Shown in pieces: positions 33,456-42,741 of a stretch of DNA of 64,000 nucleotides. The notes beneath the pieces are model-generated. The model had not been told where the DNA came from and ran no database searches. It saw nothing but the letters and a program-made list of their open reading frames with translations. The first letter of the stretch is position 1, and every line of letters begins with the position of its first letter. The stretch lies in the NCBI GenBank assembly GCA_028871555.1, contig JAGWNA010000010.1:1-64000 (forward strand), written 5' to 3'. A program made the translations under genes and the position numbers. The stretch comes from Lysobacteraceae bacterium. GTDB taxonomy: Bacteria > Pseudomonadota > Gammaproteobacteria > Xanthomonadales > Rhodanobacteraceae.

Positions 33456-34447
33456 GGCAGCGGCACGAGATCCAGCAGGCGATCGATGACCTGATCGGGC
33501 CGCACGGCCTCGGCTTCCGCCTCGTAGCTGAGCAGTACCCGATGCCGCAATACTTCGTGCACGATGGCGTGCACGTCTTCGGGCAACACGTAATCGCGCC
33601 CGGCCAGCCAGGCCTGCGCGCGCGCGCAGCGATCCAGCGCGATGGTGGCGCGCGGGCTGCCGCCCCAGGCGATCCAGCGCTTCAATTCCGGCCCATAACG
33701 GCCGGCATCGCGGGTGGCCAGTACCAGCTGGGTCAGATATTCCTCCAATGGCGGCGCCATGTGCACCGCCATCGCCGCATCGCGCGCGGCGAATACGTCA
33801 TCCTGGCTCAGCAGCGCCGGCGTCGTGGCCACCGGGTGCGCGCGCTGGCCCGTCTGCCCGCGCGCCAGCCTGAGAATCGCCAGCTCGGCCACGGCGTCGG
33901 GGTATCCGATCGTCACATGCATCAGGAAGCGGTCGAGCTGGGCTTCCGGCAGCCTGAACGTGCCTTCCTGCTCGATCGGATTCTGCGTCGCCATCACCAT
34001 GAACAGATCGGGCAGGCGCCGGGTGCTGCGGCCGACCGTGATCTGCTGCTCGGCCATCGCCTCGAGCAGCGCCGATTGCACCTTGGCCGGCGCGCGATTG
34101 ATCTCGTCGGCCAGCACGATGTTGTGGAACAGCGGACCGCGCTCGAACTCGAAACTGCCGGTTTGCGGGCGGAACACGTCGGTGCCGGTGAGGTCCGCCG
34201 GCAACAGGTCGGGGGTGAACTGCACCCGATGGAAATCTGCCTTGATGCGCGCGGCCAGCGCCTTCACCGCCGTGGTCTTGGCCAGACCGGGCGCACCTTC
34301 GACCAGCAGGTGGCCGTCGGCCAGCAACGCAATCAACAGGCAGTCGATCAGATGCGGCTGGCCGATGATGCAACGCTGCAGGTCTGCGCGCAATTGCGCG
34401 AAGGATTGCTGAAGACGGCTCTGGGGTTGGGCTTCGGGCATATCCAT
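33452..34447 (-). CDS. MoxR-family AAA+ ATPase
   Basis: AAA+ ATPase of 331 residues and the first gene of the Bat operon. Walker A is EGAPGLAKTTAVKAL, Walker B is NIVLADEINRAPAKVQSALLEAM, and sensor-type segments VMATQNPIEQEGTFRLPEAQLDRF and the C-terminal lid are present. MoxR ATPases are chaperone-like enzymes that remodel VWA-domain partners. The ATG at 34447 is preceded by GGAAA; an ATG at 34489 would add 14 residues. The 135-bp region between it and the pilQ terminator must contain the operon promoter. Confidence 0.93.
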   Translation of the reverse strand: MDMPEAQPQSRLQQSFAQLRADLQRCIIGQPHLIDCLLIALLADGHLLVEGAPGLAKTTAVKALAARIKADFHRVQFTPDLLPADLTGTDVFRPQTGSFEFERGPLFHNIVLADEINRAPAKVQSALLEAMAEQQITVGRSTRRLPDLFMVMATQNPIEQEGTFRLPEAQLDRFLMHVTIGYPDAVAELAILRLARGQTGQRAHPVATTPALLSQDDVFAARDAAMAVHMAPPLEEYLTQLVLATRDAGRYGPELKRWIAWGGSPRATIALDRCARAQAWLAGRDYVLPEDVHAIVHEVLRHRVLLSYEAEAEAVRPDQVIDRLLDLVPLP

Positions 34448-34582
34448 GATCGGTTTCCGTTCGCGACGTGGCAGCACGGAATCCGGCATGGCGCGACCGC
34501 CGGCAGGATTCCGCAGTGCCAGTCAGACCATCATCGAGGCCGGAAGTTTAATCGGGTCGCCCATCGGCTTTCCATGGCGCTG

Positions 34583-34608
34583 AAAAATGAGGCGGCCGAA
34601 GCCGCCTC
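34583..34608 (-). terminator. Rho-independent terminator of the pil operon
   Basis: Read on the minus strand: stem GAGGCGGC, stable tetraloop TTCG, stem GCCGCCTC, then ATTTTT. It lies 24 bases after the pilQ stop, where the pilMNOPQ transcript should end. On the plus strand the hairpin is also followed by TTTT, but no plus-strand gene ends here. Confidence 0.85.
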
Positions 34609-34631
34609 TTTTGCATCTGCCGCGACGGAAC

Positions 34632-36845
34632 CTACTGCAACGTGTCGCTGAGGATCCGCGGCGTCACGAAGATCAGCAGCTCGGCCTTGGTGTTGTTGCG
34701 CGAGGTATTGCGGAACAGCGCGCCGATGCCGGGAATGTCGCCCAGGCCGGGAACCTTGGTCACCGTGTTGGACTTGTTGACTTCGTAGATGCCGCCGAGC
34801 ACCACGGTCTGCCCGTTGTCCACCAGCACCGAGGTGTTGATCTCGCGCGTGTCGATGGTCGGAATCTTGCCGCTGCCGGGAGCGTCGACGAAGCCGGCCA
34901 GCGCATCCTTCTTGACATTGATCGCCAGGTAGACGCGGTTGTCGGCCGTGATCGTTGGCGTGACCTTGAGCTCCAGCACGGCGTCCTTGAACTGCACCGT
35001 GGCGGTGCCGCTGCCCGCGGCGCTGCCGGCGGTGTTCTGGAACGTGACATAGCCGATCTCCTGGCCCTGGCGGATCACTGCTTCCTGCTGGTTGGCGGTG
35101 ATCACCCGCGGGCTGGAAATGACCTCGCCCGTACCCTCGGTCTGTGCCGCGGAAAGCTCCAGGTCGAGCGCGTAATTGGCACCCAGGATGGCCAGGCCGA
35201 AGCTGCCGGCCGGGGTGCCGGCGGGAAGGTTCACATTAAGCCCGCCGGTGGTGCCGTTGCCGGTGTCGTGCCCGCCGATGGAGACCACGTTGCCACCGCC
35301 CAAGCCTGCGGTCAGGCCCGGTATGGCCGCCGCCGCATTCTGGGACTGGGTGTTGTTGACTCGTCCGGTGATGCCGAACTTCGCCCCCAGCTCACGGGTG
35401 AAGTTGTCGGTGGCGATCACGATGCGCGACTCGATCAGCACCTGCTGCACCGGCTTGTCCAGCACCGCGATCAGCGCGCGTATCTGCTTGATCTTCTCCG
35501 GCGTGTCGTTGAGCAGCAGCGTATTGGTACGCTCATCGAACGACACGCTGCCGCGCGGCGAGAGGAAGCCGCGCGACGCGTTGGCGCCACTGGAGCCGCC
35601 GCCGCCCTGCAGGCTGCCGCTGGTCAGCAGCTTGGCGATATCGGAAGCCTTGCCGTAGCTGATCGGAATGTAGTCGGCGACCAGTTCGGCGGTGTCCTGG
35701 GCTTTCAGCTTGGCGTTGGCGACATCCTCCTCGTACTTGGCCAGCTCGGCCTGCGGCGCGACCCAGATCACGTTGCCGTTGCGCCGCTTGTCCAGGCTCT
35801 TGGCGCGCAGGATCACGTCCAGCGCCTGGTCCCACGGCACATTGACCAGGCGCAGCGTGACGCTGCCGCCGACGCTGTCCGAGGCGACCAGGTTGAGCCC
35901 GGAGATATCGGCGATCAGCTGCAATGCCGAACGCACCGGAATGTCCTGGAAATTGAAGGTGACCCGCTTGCCGCTGTAGGTCGGCCCCTGGGCCAGTTGG
36001 GCCAGTTTGTCCACCCTGGTCTCGGCTTTCTTCGGCGCCACTTCGACCACGTACTGGTCGGGGGTCTGGTAGGACGAGGTCTCGACATCGCCCTTGACCG
36101 CGATTTCCATCTCGGCACCGCCACCAACGCCGGCATGCGTCACGATGGATTGCACCGGCGTGGCGAAATCCAGCGTATCCAGCCGCTGGGCAAGTTTGGC
36201 GGGCAGGCTGGCATGGTCGATATGGACCAGCACCTTGTCGTCCTTGCGCATCATCTGCACATTCGCACCGCTGCCGCTGAAACTGATCAGTACCCGGCCT
36301 TCGCCATTCGAGCCGCGGCGGAAATCGATGTTGGAAATGGCCGGACCGTTCATCGACGAAGGCAGTGCCTTGGAGGGGTCGATGGTGGCTGCGGTCGTGA
36401 CGGACTGGTCCATGGTGCCGTTGTTGACGGTCAGCACCAGGCTGTTGCCTTCGACCCGGGAGCGATAGGTCGACTCGCGCATCAGCTCGACCACTACCCG
36501 CGTACGACCGCCGGCGGACACCGCGGACACGCCCGACGTCGAGCCCTTGCCGATATCCTGGTGGCGCGCGGCCGCATTGTCGGTATCGGCGAAATCGACG
36601 GCGATGCGCGGCGGATTGCTGGTGGTGAAGATCTTCGGCTGCGGCACCGGACCGCTGGCAAAGTCCATGTGCAGCTCGACGTTGCCGCCGGGCAGCGTGT
36701 CATAGCGGATGTCCTTCAGCGTCGAGCTGGCTGCCATGGCGGCACTGGCCCAGCTGGCGCCGGCAAGCAGCAGCAGGCCCACAAGGATGTAACGGCTCGC
36801 ATGGCGCATGACACGGCCCCGAACGGATTGAAATTGGTTGCTCAT
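34632..36845 (-). CDS. pilQ: Type IV pilus secretin PilQ
   Basis: Outer-membrane secretin of 737 residues through which the type IV pilus passes. A signal peptide (YILVGLLLLAGASWASAAMA) is followed by two AMIN domains that bind peptidoglycan (about 45-145 and 165-265: DIRYDTLPGGNVELHMDFASG; ISNIDFRRGSNGEGRVLISFSG). Then come an STN/N0 domain (VTFNFQDIPVRSALQLIADISGLNLVASD), an N1 domain (IPISYGKASDIAKLLTSG) and the secretin core (VLIESRIVIATDN; VISSPRVITANQQEAVIRQGQEIGY; KVTPTITADNRVYLAI; LLIFVTPRIL). An in-frame ATG 12 codons in is an alternative start. It is the last gene of pilMNOPQ and is followed by a clear terminator. Confidence 0.97.
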   Translation of the reverse strand: MSNQFQSVRGRVMRHASRYILVGLLLLAGASWASAAMAASSTLKDIRYDTLPGGNVELHMDFASGPVPQPKIFTTSNPPRIAVDFADTDNAAARHQDIGKGSTSGVSAVSAGGRTRVVVELMRESTYRSRVEGNSLVLTVNNGTMDQSVTTAATIDPSKALPSSMNGPAISNIDFRRGSNGEGRVLISFSGSGANVQMMRKDDKVLVHIDHASLPAKLAQRLDTLDFATPVQSIVTHAGVGGGAEMEIAVKGDVETSSYQTPDQYVVEVAPKKAETRVDKLAQLAQGPTYSGKRVTFNFQDIPVRSALQLIADISGLNLVASDSVGGSVTLRLVNVPWDQALDVILRAKSLDKRRNGNVIWVAPQAELAKYEEDVANAKLKAQDTAELVADYIPISYGKASDIAKLLTSGSLQGGGGSSGANASRGFLSPRGSVSFDERTNTLLLNDTPEKIKQIRALIAVLDKPVQQVLIESRIVIATDNFTRELGAKFGITGRVNNTQSQNAAAAIPGLTAGLGGGNVVSIGGHDTGNGTTGGLNVNLPAGTPAGSFGLAILGANYALDLELSAAQTEGTGEVISSPRVITANQQEAVIRQGQEIGYVTFQNTAGSAAGSGTATVQFKDAVLELKVTPTITADNRVYLAINVKKDALAGFVDAPGSGKIPTIDTREINTSVLVDNGQTVVLGGIYEVNKSNTVTKVPGLGDIPGIGALFRNTSRNNTKAELLIFVTPRILSDTLQ

Positions 36846-36864
36846 TGCATCAGCCCCTGTCTAC

Positions 36865-37407
36865 CTATTTCTCGGCGAGTGCGATGCTGGCCGGACGTTC
36901 CATCCAGCCACCACTACCGTTGGATATCAACTCGATCAGATCTATGTGGTCATCGCTGATCGCGGTGACGTGCCCGTAGTTCTGACCCATGTATTCGCCG
37001 CGATGGACACGATGGATCACGCCACCGGGATCCTTGATCAATACTTCCATGTTCGCGCCGGTACCGACGGTGCCGACCATTTTCAAGCTGTCCAGTGCGA
37101 ACATTTCCAGTGGCTGCTTGGCTCGATTGGCATCCGGCCGCGGACCATTGCCGGCGTTGCTGGGTTGCAGCTCGGCGGTGCTCGCACTGAATGGATCGCG
37201 CTTGTCCTGATCGTCGTACTTGAAGGTTTCGAATGTCTTGATCACCGGCAATGGCTGGATCGGAGCGCCCCGCTTGGCCTTCTCCTGAGCCACCCAGCTG
37301 CGCAGGTCCGACATGCCGCGGGTGCAGCCGCCCAGGATCAGCGCGGCACCCAGCATCAGCGATATCCGAACCGCACGGGCCGGTTTGATGGCAGCAAACT
37401 TGTTCAT
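36865..37407 (-). CDS. pilP: Type IV pilus lipoprotein PilP
   Basis: Inner-membrane-anchored lipoprotein of 180 residues that links PilNO to PilQ. The lipobox is LILGGCTRG, with the lipidated cysteine near residue 28. Then come a flexible segment and the PilP beta domain (PLEMFALDSLKMVGTVGTG; VHRVHRGEYMGQNYGHVTAI; DLIELISNGSGGWMERPASI). The start MNKFAAIK overlaps the pilO stop (ATGA). A much longer open frame upstream is a shadow of pilO. It ends 19 bases before pilQ. Confidence 0.95.
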   Translation of the reverse strand: MNKFAAIKPARAVRISLMLGAALILGGCTRGMSDLRSWVAQEKAKRGAPIQPLPVIKTFETFKYDDQDKRDPFSASTAELQPSNAGNGPRPDANRAKQPLEMFALDSLKMVGTVGTGANMEVLIKDPGGVIHRVHRGEYMGQNYGHVTAISDDHIDLIELISNGSGGWMERPASIALAEK

Positions 37408-38069
37408 TTCCGCCCCCCCGCCGCGGCTTTGCGTGAAGTCTTGCCCTGCGCCGCGCTTTCCTCCTCGTCCAGGTAACGGTAGGTTTTTACCGTACCCTGC
37501 AGCACGAGTTGACCGTTCGCGGGGGAACCGTCCTTGGTTGCGGTTACCGGCGTCAGCGAAACATCGTGCAGGGTCAGGATGACGACCCGCGGCAACGAAG
37601 CCACGCCACTGATGAATGCACCGAACTGATGGTAGGTACCGGTCATCCGCAAGGTGATCGGCTTTTCGGCGTAGAAATCCTTGGGCGTTTCCGGACCCGG
37701 CTCGAACAGCTCGGTTTCCAGCCCTGCGGACAACGCGGTCTGCGAGATGTCGACCAGCAGCTCGGGCATTTCCGTCTTGCTCGGAAGCTGGCGCAGCAAC
37801 TGGCTCAGCATGTCCTGCATCTGGTCGAGCTGCTGCTGCAGCGCATCGAGATTGACGGCCTTGGCCTGCTTGGTCACGAACTCCTGTTTGAGCTGATCTT
37901 CCTTGCCCGCCAGTGTGGCCAGGCTGTCCTGCTGGTCGCTGATGAAGAAATACCAGCCCAGCAGCACGACGAAACCGAACAGCAGTGCGAGGAAGAACAG
38001 CTTGACCGACTGCGGCCAGCCACCGATATTGTTGCGGTCGAGATTGCGAATGTCGTCGAGGAACTTCAT
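37404..38069 (-). CDS. pilO: Type IV pilus assembly protein PilO
   Basis: Bitopic inner-membrane protein of 221 residues that pairs with PilN in the alignment complex. Visible are a short cytoplasmic start (MKFLDDIRNLDRNNIGGWPQ), one helix (about 22-43), a periplasmic coiled coil (QLKQEFVTKQAKAVNLDALQQQLDQMQDMLSQLLRQLP) and a ferredoxin-like domain (RMTGTYHQFGAFISGVASLPRVVILTLHDVSL). Overlaps with pilN and pilP are both ATGA. Confidence 0.96.
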   Translation of the reverse strand: MKFLDDIRNLDRNNIGGWPQSVKLFFLALLFGFVVLLGWYFFISDQQDSLATLAGKEDQLKQEFVTKQAKAVNLDALQQQLDQMQDMLSQLLRQLPSKTEMPELLVDISQTALSAGLETELFEPGPETPKDFYAEKPITLRMTGTYHQFGAFISGVASLPRVVILTLHDVSLTPVTATKDGSPANGQLVLQGTVKTYRYLDEEESAAQGKTSRKAAAGGRK

Positions 38070-38749
38070 GCCCTGGCTCCTCCCGTGGCTGGCGCATTCG
38101 GCGCATTCGCGGATTTGGCCTGCGGCGTGTCTTGCGCCGTGGGGGACTTCGCCGGCGTCCCGGCAGCCGGCTTCGACGAGGCGTCAGAAGCGGCTTTTTC
38201 GTCCGGCTTGGGCTGGCTCAAGGTCACATTCAAACCGAAGCTGTACGGCATGCGGCCGGCGTTGTGGGTGTTCTCGGTCTTCCTCAGGTCGGCATGCCCC
38301 ATCCACGGCGACGCCTCGATGTTGCGCATGTACTCGGCCACGCTGGCGTTGGACTGCGCCACGCCATCGAGCGACATGGACTGGCCGGTCTGTTTCAGGC
38401 CGGTCAGGCGCACGCTGCTGGGAATCGTCTTCACCAGCTCGTCGAACAGGTGCACCATCTGCGAGCGATCCGACTGCAGCTCCTCGATGATCTGCTTGCG
38501 GGCCAGCAGCTGCTCACGCACCTTTTCGAGATCCTTGATCTTGGCAATGCGCACATCGAGCTGCTTGATCTCGGTTTGCAGATACGTGTTGCGCTCGTTC
38601 TGGTTGTCGATGCGCTCGCCCATCCAGAAACCCCACAGCAGCAGAAACGCCAGTGCCGCCACAAACGCGGCGGCAAGCTGCAGGTAGAACTCGCGTTCGC
38701 GCTGTTTGCGCCGTTCGGCGCGCCACGGAAGCAGATTGACATGTGCCAT
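38066..38749 (-). CDS. pilN: Type IV pilus assembly protein PilN
   Basis: Inner-membrane protein of 227 residues. The conserved cytoplasmic motif NLLPWRAERRKQRE, which binds PilM, is at the N-terminus. It is followed by one helix (about 25-42), a coiled coil and a ferredoxin-like domain (SSVRLTGLKQTGQSMSLDGVAQSNASVAEYMRNIEASPWM). The last 45 or so residues are Ala/Pro/Lys/Ser-rich and lack secondary-structure pattern, a longer tail than in Pseudomonas PilN. The start ATG overlaps the pilM stop by one base (TGATG). Confidence 0.95.
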   Translation of the reverse strand: MAHVNLLPWRAERRKQREREFYLQLAAAFVAALAFLLLWGFWMGERIDNQNERNTYLQTEIKQLDVRIAKIKDLEKVREQLLARKQIIEELQSDRSQMVHLFDELVKTIPSSVRLTGLKQTGQSMSLDGVAQSNASVAEYMRNIEASPWMGHADLRKTENTHNAGRMPYSFGLNVTLSQPKPDEKAASDASSKPAAGTPAKSPTAQDTPQAKSANAPNAPATGGARA

Positions 38750-39807
38750 CAGTCGAAACTCCTCAAGGCGAGGCCGACCGCTATCATCAACGCGGGTGCG
38801 TCCTGGGCCAGCGACTGCGCCTGTACCCTTGGCGACAGCGACATGCGGGCCAGCGGATTGGCGACGGCACAAGGCACGCCGAGTTGATCCTCCAGCATCG
38901 AACCGAGCCCTTCGATCGAGGCGCAGCCACCGGCCAGCACCACCTGATCGACCTTGCTGTACTCGCTGCCGGCGAAGAAGAACTGCAGCAGGCGGCTGAT
39001 CTGCTGGATCAGCGATTCCTTGAACGGCTCCAGCGCCTCGGTTTCATAGGATTCGGGCAGACCGCCCTTGCGCTTGGCGCGGCCGGCCTCCTCATAGGAG
39101 AGCCCGAACCGGCGCATGATCTCGTCGGTCAGCTGCTTGCCGCCGAAGACCTGTTCGCGCGAATAGATCGTGCGCTGATTGCGCAGGACGGACAGGGTTG
39201 TCATGGTGGCGCCGATGTCGACCATGGCCACCAGCGCGTCACGCCCGACACTGAGCTGGTCCGCGACCATCACGAATGCGTTCTCCATCGCGAACGCCTC
39301 GACGTCGATCACGCTGGCGGTGAGCCCCCCCAGTTCCAGCGCGGCCACTCGCATGTCGACGTTCTCGGTGCGCGAGGCGGCCAGCAGAATGTTGTTCATG
39401 TCCGGGTTGTCGCGTACCGGCCCGACGATCTCGTAATCGAGGCTGACTTCTTCGATCGGATAAGGGATGTACTGGTTCGCCTCGACCTGGATCTGGCCTT
39501 CCAGGTCATCCTCCGAAAGCTCGCTGGACATCGGGATGATGCGGGTGATGACCGCCGATCCGGCCACTGCCGCCGCCGCATGCTTGAGCTTGGACCCCGA
39601 ACGCGCCAGGGCGCGACGGATCGCGTCTCCCACGGCCTCGACTTCGACGATGGTCTTTTCAACCACGGCATTGGGTGGCAGCGGTTCGACCGCATAGTGT
39701 TCAACACGGTAACGGCCGCCCACTTGACTTAGCTGCAGCAGCTTGACGGCGGTCGAACTTATGTCGACGCCGATCAGCGCTGGCTTCTTGGGTGTAAAGA
39801 GCCCCAC
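38749..39807 (-). CDS. pilM: Type IV pilus assembly protein PilM
   Basis: Actin-like cytoplasmic ATPase-fold protein of 352 residues that anchors the pilus alignment complex by binding PilN. Visible are the phosphate-1 motif LIGVDISSTAVKLLQL, the conserved YPIEEVSLDYEIVG, the phosphate-2 region ALVAMVDIGATMTTLSVL, and VVLAGGCASIEGLG for adenosine binding. It is the first gene of the pil operon, and a well-formed promoter lies 60-88 bases upstream of its start. The PBP1A gene is divergent, the usual arrangement in gammaproteobacteria. Confidence 0.97.
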   Translation of the reverse strand: MGLFTPKKPALIGVDISSTAVKLLQLSQVGGRYRVEHYAVEPLPPNAVVEKTIVEVEAVGDAIRRALARSGSKLKHAAAAVAGSAVITRIIPMSSELSEDDLEGQIQVEANQYIPYPIEEVSLDYEIVGPVRDNPDMNNILLAASRTENVDMRVAALELGGLTASVIDVEAFAMENAFVMVADQLSVGRDALVAMVDIGATMTTLSVLRNQRTIYSREQVFGGKQLTDEIMRRFGLSYEEAGRAKRKGGLPESYETEALEPFKESLIQQISRLLQFFFAGSEYSKVDQVVLAGGCASIEGLGSMLEDQLGVPCAVANPLARMSLSPRVQAQSLAQDAPALMIAVGLALRSFD

Positions 39808-39866
39808 GGTGTTTCCCCCTTGCCGCTGACGCCCGCAACCAGGATTCTGGCGAGATGCACAGCGGC

Positions 39867-39895
39867 ATTAAATCGAAAAATTAACGCAATGGCAA
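39867..39895 (-). promoter_or_regulatory. Sigma-70-type promoter of pilMNOPQ
   Basis: On the minus strand: -35 TTGCCA (39890-39895), 17-bp spacer, -10 TTTAAT (39867-39872). The block is unusually AT-rich for this genome. It predicts a transcript start near 39860 and a leader of about 50 bases before the pilM ATG. The rest of the 288-bp pilM-PBP1A gap holds no gene; a TATACT at 40052-40057 may be a -10 for the PBP1A gene but has no convincing -35. Confidence 0.55.
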
Positions 39896-40095
39896 TGGTC
39901 TACGTGAACTTTCTCAAGTAAATGACGTGAAGTCCACCACATTTACAGGCTTGGCCCCGATGGCGCGTCCCTTGCTTGTGTCGGCCTGGCAGCCCGGCCG
40001 GCCGACGGCCCGACAGGCCGCTGGTCTCATGCCGATGAATATTGCTGCATCTATACTCTGCCATGTTTTGACTCAGGTCTCGCTATCCCCACACC

Positions 40096-42621
40096 ATGCA
40101 AATTCTCAAGCGTTTGTTGCGCTGGGCACTGATCCTGGCTGTTTCCGGTTTGCTTCTGGCAGTTGTCACGGTAGGTGTGGCGTATTGGCTGATCGCCCCA
40201 AGATTGCCGTCGGTAGCGGTCCTCAAGGACTACCACATGCAGGTGCCGTTGCGCGTCGTGAGCGCCGACGGCAAGCTGATTGCCAGTTTTGGCGAAACGC
40301 GGCGCATCCCGGTGGCCATCGCCGATGTGCCCGCACGTCTCAAACATGCGGTCCTGTCCGCAGAGGACGCCGACTTCTATCACCATCCCGGATTTGACTG
40401 GCGCGGCATCGCCCGGGCCGCCTGGCACGTCATCGTGACCGGCGGCGACAAAGGGCCCGGCGGGTCGACGATCACCCAGCAGGTCGCGCGCAACTTCTTC
40501 CTGAGCCCCGAAAAACTCTACTCACGCAAGCTCACCGAGATCTTCATCGCCGTCAACATCGAGCATGAGCTCACCAAGGACCAGATCCTCGAGCTCTATC
40601 TCAACAAGATGTTCCTGGGACATCGTTCATACGGCGTGGCGGCGGCGGCATCCTATTACTACGGCAAGACGCTGGATCAACTGACGATAGCCGAATGCGC
40701 GATGATCGCCTCATCGTTTCAGCTGCCCTCGGTGGTCAACCCGATCAACAGCCCGGAACGCGGAATCGCCCGGCGCAACTGGGTGATCGGCGAGATGCTC
40801 AAGCACGGCTACATCACCAGGCCAGAGTACGAACAGGCCATTGCCGAACCGAACGATGCCTACCCGCACGAAGAGCCGATCGAGGTGGATGCGCCCTATC
40901 TGGCGGAGATGGTTCGCCGGCAGGTCCTGGACCGGTTCGGCAACGACGCGCTTACCGAAGGCTACGTGGTCAAGACCACCGTTCAAAGCGCCCGCCAGCA
41001 AGCGGCCGTTGTCGCGCTGCGCGACGGCTTGATCGCCTATGACCACAGGCATGGCTGGCGCGGGCCCGAAGGCCACCAGGATCTGCCCGCCAACCCCGGC
41101 CCGCAGTACGATGACCGCCTGCTCTCCAGCTATACCAGCGTCTCGGGCATGCAACCGGGCCTGGTCACGGACAGCAACGAACGGGAAGCCACCGTCTACC
41201 TGTCCAGCCACCAGAGCGTGCAACTCGATCTGGCCGCGGTGCACTGGGCCCGGCCCTACATCAGCGATAGCCGCACCGGCGCTGCGCCAGGCAGCGTCAA
41301 CAGCGTGCTCAAGCGCGGCGACATCATCCGCGTGTCGCGCGATGCCAGCGGCAAGTGGCAGCTTGACCAGATCCCCGCCGCGCAGGCGGCACTGGCGTCC
41401 ATCAATCCGGAGGATGGCTCGATCCAGGCGCTGGTCGGCGGCTTCAACTTCCTGCGCAGCAAGTTCAACCGCGCGGTGATGGCGGCACGCCAGCCCGGTT
41501 CGAGTTTCAAGCCCTACTTCTACTCGGCTGCATTCGAACGCGGCTTCACGCCGGCCTCGATCATCAACGACGCGCCGCTGGCCCTGCCCGACCCTTCGCG
41601 CCCGGACGGCATCTGGACTCCGTCCAACGACGACGGGAAATTCGCCGGCCCGATGCGCCTGCGCGAAGCGCTGGCGCAATCGAAGAACCTGGTCTCCATA
41701 CGCCTGCTCAACGCCATCGGCGTGCCGTATGCGCGCCAGTACGTCACCCGCTTCGGCTTCCCGCTCGATGCCATACCGCCGAACCTGACGATGGCGCTCG
41801 GCACCGCCTCGGTATCGCCGATGAGCATGGCCCGTGGCTATGCGGTATTCGCCAATGGCGGCTATCTGGTCACGCCGTATTTCATCAGCGAGATCGATGA
41901 CCGCAACGGCAAACCGGTGTACCTGGCCAACCCGGCACGTGCCTGCCGCAATTGTCAGGAACGCCTGCTGGACACGCGTCCACCCGGCCCCCCGCCCGCC
42001 GAAATGGCCAAGACTCCGGCCAACGGCGTGGCCACCGCAGGTACCTCGCCGGCAACGGCAAGCAGTGTCGACGGCGTGGGCGAAGCGGTATTGCCGGCCG
42101 ACGTACATGGCAACAGCGACCATCCGCCGGTGCTGGCGCCACAGGTCATCGACACGCGCAACGACTACCTGATGACCTCGCTGATGAAAGACGTGATCCT
42201 GCACGGCACCGGGTCAGCCGCGCGCGCACTGAATCGCCCCGACCTGGCCGGCAAGACCGGCTCGACCAATGACCACCGCGACGCCTGGTTCGTCGGTTTC
42301 AACGGCGACCTGTCCACTGCCGTGTGGGTCGGCTTCGACGACTACGCCTCGCTGGGCCGCGGCGAATTCGGTGCCAAGGCCGCATTGCCGATCTGGATGG
42401 ATTACATGGGTACGGTGCTGAAGGGCCTGCCACTGAACACGTTGCCGATGCCGCCGGGCATCACGACGGTGCTGATCAACCGCGAGAGCGGCTTGCCGAC
42501 CTCCTCGAACGATCCGGACAGCATGAGCGAATGGTTCAAGGTGGAGGATGTCGATCGCCTGCGCGCCCAGGCGGCCCAGCAGAAAGAGCAGGATCAGCAG
42601 CACGCCTACGACATCTTCTGA
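40096..42621 (+). CDS. mrcA: Penicillin-binding protein 1A
   Basis: Bifunctional class A PBP of 841 residues that polymerises and cross-links peptidoglycan on the periplasmic face. A short cytoplasmic end and one helix (about 9-32) precede the glycosyltransferase domain with catalytic Glu90 in SAEDADFYHHPGFD and GGSTITQQVARN. An OB-like insert typical of PBP1A follows. The transpeptidase has SxxK at Ser469-Lys472 (PGSSFKP), SxN at Ser529-Asn531 (QSKN) and KTG at 720-722. A low-complexity insertion with a CxxC (ACRNC) lies between SxN and KTG, as in E. coli PBP1A. It is divergent from pilM. The name ponA is also used for this gene. Confidence 0.96.
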   Translation: MQILKRLLRWALILAVSGLLLAVVTVGVAYWLIAPRLPSVAVLKDYHMQVPLRVVSADGKLIASFGETRRIPVAIADVPARLKHAVLSAEDADFYHHPGFDWRGIARAAWHVIVTGGDKGPGGSTITQQVARNFFLSPEKLYSRKLTEIFIAVNIEHELTKDQILELYLNKMFLGHRSYGVAAAASYYYGKTLDQLTIAECAMIASSFQLPSVVNPINSPERGIARRNWVIGEMLKHGYITRPEYEQAIAEPNDAYPHEEPIEVDAPYLAEMVRRQVLDRFGNDALTEGYVVKTTVQSARQQAAVVALRDGLIAYDHRHGWRGPEGHQDLPANPGPQYDDRLLSSYTSVSGMQPGLVTDSNEREATVYLSSHQSVQLDLAAVHWARPYISDSRTGAAPGSVNSVLKRGDIIRVSRDASGKWQLDQIPAAQAALASINPEDGSIQALVGGFNFLRSKFNRAVMAARQPGSSFKPYFYSAAFERGFTPASIINDAPLALPDPSRPDGIWTPSNDDGKFAGPMRLREALAQSKNLVSIRLLNAIGVPYARQYVTRFGFPLDAIPPNLTMALGTASVSPMSMARGYAVFANGGYLVTPYFISEIDDRNGKPVYLANPARACRNCQERLLDTRPPGPPPAEMAKTPANGVATAGTSPATASSVDGVGEAVLPADVHGNSDHPPVLAPQVIDTRNDYLMTSLMKDVILHGTGSAARALNRPDLAGKTGSTNDHRDAWFVGFNGDLSTAVWVGFDDYASLGRGEFGAKAALPIWMDYMGTVLKGLPLNTLPMPPGITTVLINRESGLPTSSNDPDSMSEWFKVEDVDRLRAQAAQQKEQDQQHAYDIF

Positions 42622-42741
42622 GCGCCGGATGCGGCAGGCGGAGCCCGGATCACCGGCAGATCCGGCCTGCGCGGCGGGTTTCGCCAATGCCGGCCACTGG
42701 TCTATGCTGTGGCAGTGCCAACGATCGATGAGGAAAGCGCC

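Noticed and set aside
37408-38106. Upstream extension of the pilP reading frame
   Set aside because: The extension lies over pilO in another frame; the lipoprotein signal begins at 37407 and the ATGA overlap fixes the true start.
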